The translations under genes were made by a program, and so were the position numbers. Below the pieces are notes generated by a model. It worked only from the letters and a program-made list of their open reading frames with translations. It was not told the DNA's origin and did not search any database. Positions 63,588 to 64,000 of a stretch of DNA of 64,000 nucleotides are shown piece after piece; the first letter of the stretch is position 1; each line of letters starts with the position of its first letter. The stretch is from positions 1 to 64,000 of the forward strand of contig CALQCC020000019.1 in the NCBI GenBank assembly GCA_943328975.2, in the 5' to 3' direction. Source of the stretch: Bordetella parapertussis (lineage in GTDB: Bacteria; Acidobacteriota; Terriglobia; Bryobacterales; Bryobacteraceae).

Positions 63588-64000
63588 ATGGCATTCATCG
63601 AACTAGCAGCAGTCGGCAAGACCTTCGCCAATCGCGAAGTCCTGCGCAACGTGAATCTCTCCATCGAAGAGGGAGAATTTGTCTCCATCGTCGGCACGTC
63701 AGGCTCGGGCAAAACCACGCTCCTCAAGATTGCCTCGGGCCTGGTGACCGGTAGCGAAGGCACCGTCCGCATAGGAGGCAAGCCCATCGAAGGCTTCGCC
63801 CGCGGAGCCTCGATCGTCTTCCAAAACTATTCGCTGCTGCCTTGGTTGAGCGCCGCGGCGAACGTGGAACTGGCGGTGGAGAGCGCCTTTCCCGATTGGT
63901 CCAAAGAGCGAGTGCAGCAACAAGCGCAGCGTTACCTGGAACTGGTCGGCCTGGGCGCCGCGGGGGCAAAACGGCCCGGGCAATTATCCGGCGGCATGAG
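63588..64000 (+). CDS. Nitrate-type ABC transporter ATP-binding protein, truncated by window end
   Basis: GTSGSGKTTLLKIASGL Walker A; VFQNYSLLPWLSAAANVELAV; LSGGM. Confidence 0.9.
   Translation, partial: MAFIELAAVGKTFANREVLRNVNLSIEEGEFVSIVGTSGSGKTTLLKIASGLVTGSEGTVRIGGKPIEGFARGASIVFQNYSLLPWLSAAANVELAVESAFPDWSKERVQQQAQRYLELVGLGAAGAKRPGQLSGGM

Overview
High-GC chromosomal window whose gene content resembles Acidobacteriota (Bryobacter/Solibacter-like); this is inferred from protein families only, with no search run. Most of it is ordinary chromosome: lon, ysxC/engB, rho, cyclophilin, bshB1-bshA, HIT, IHF/HU, rpsA, initiator tRNA, ppx-CHAD-sixA, hrcA, lysC, cmk, a thiamine-precursor-like ABC operon, an Oar-like TonB-dependent receptor, TadZ/TadG/TadE pilus genes, a BlaI/M56-TonB regulatory locus, an MdtABC-like RND operon and the start of a nitrate/bicarbonate-type ABC operon. 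Accessory or odd items are: an IS3-type transposase fragment abutting a broken PIN/VapC gene; a HicBA module (hicA is below the ORF-track cutoff); a membrane-spanning SIR2 protein with a beta-rich presumptive periplasmic domain and an H-to-Y change at the usual catalytic-His motif; a methyltransferase-like protein with an apparent signal peptide; a hairpin that contains both the SD and the start codon of an arylsulfotransferase-like gene; a leaderless-looking blaI whose perfect palindromic operator includes the start codon; and several coding sequences interrupted by single lesions (RND permease TAA, TadE-like +1T, SH3-like small protein, VapC). My best candidate for an undescribed system is the transmembrane SIR2 protein at 26727-28742. 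Start coordinates were adjusted from the ORF track where internal starts look better. All family names come from reading sequence motifs, not from database searches.
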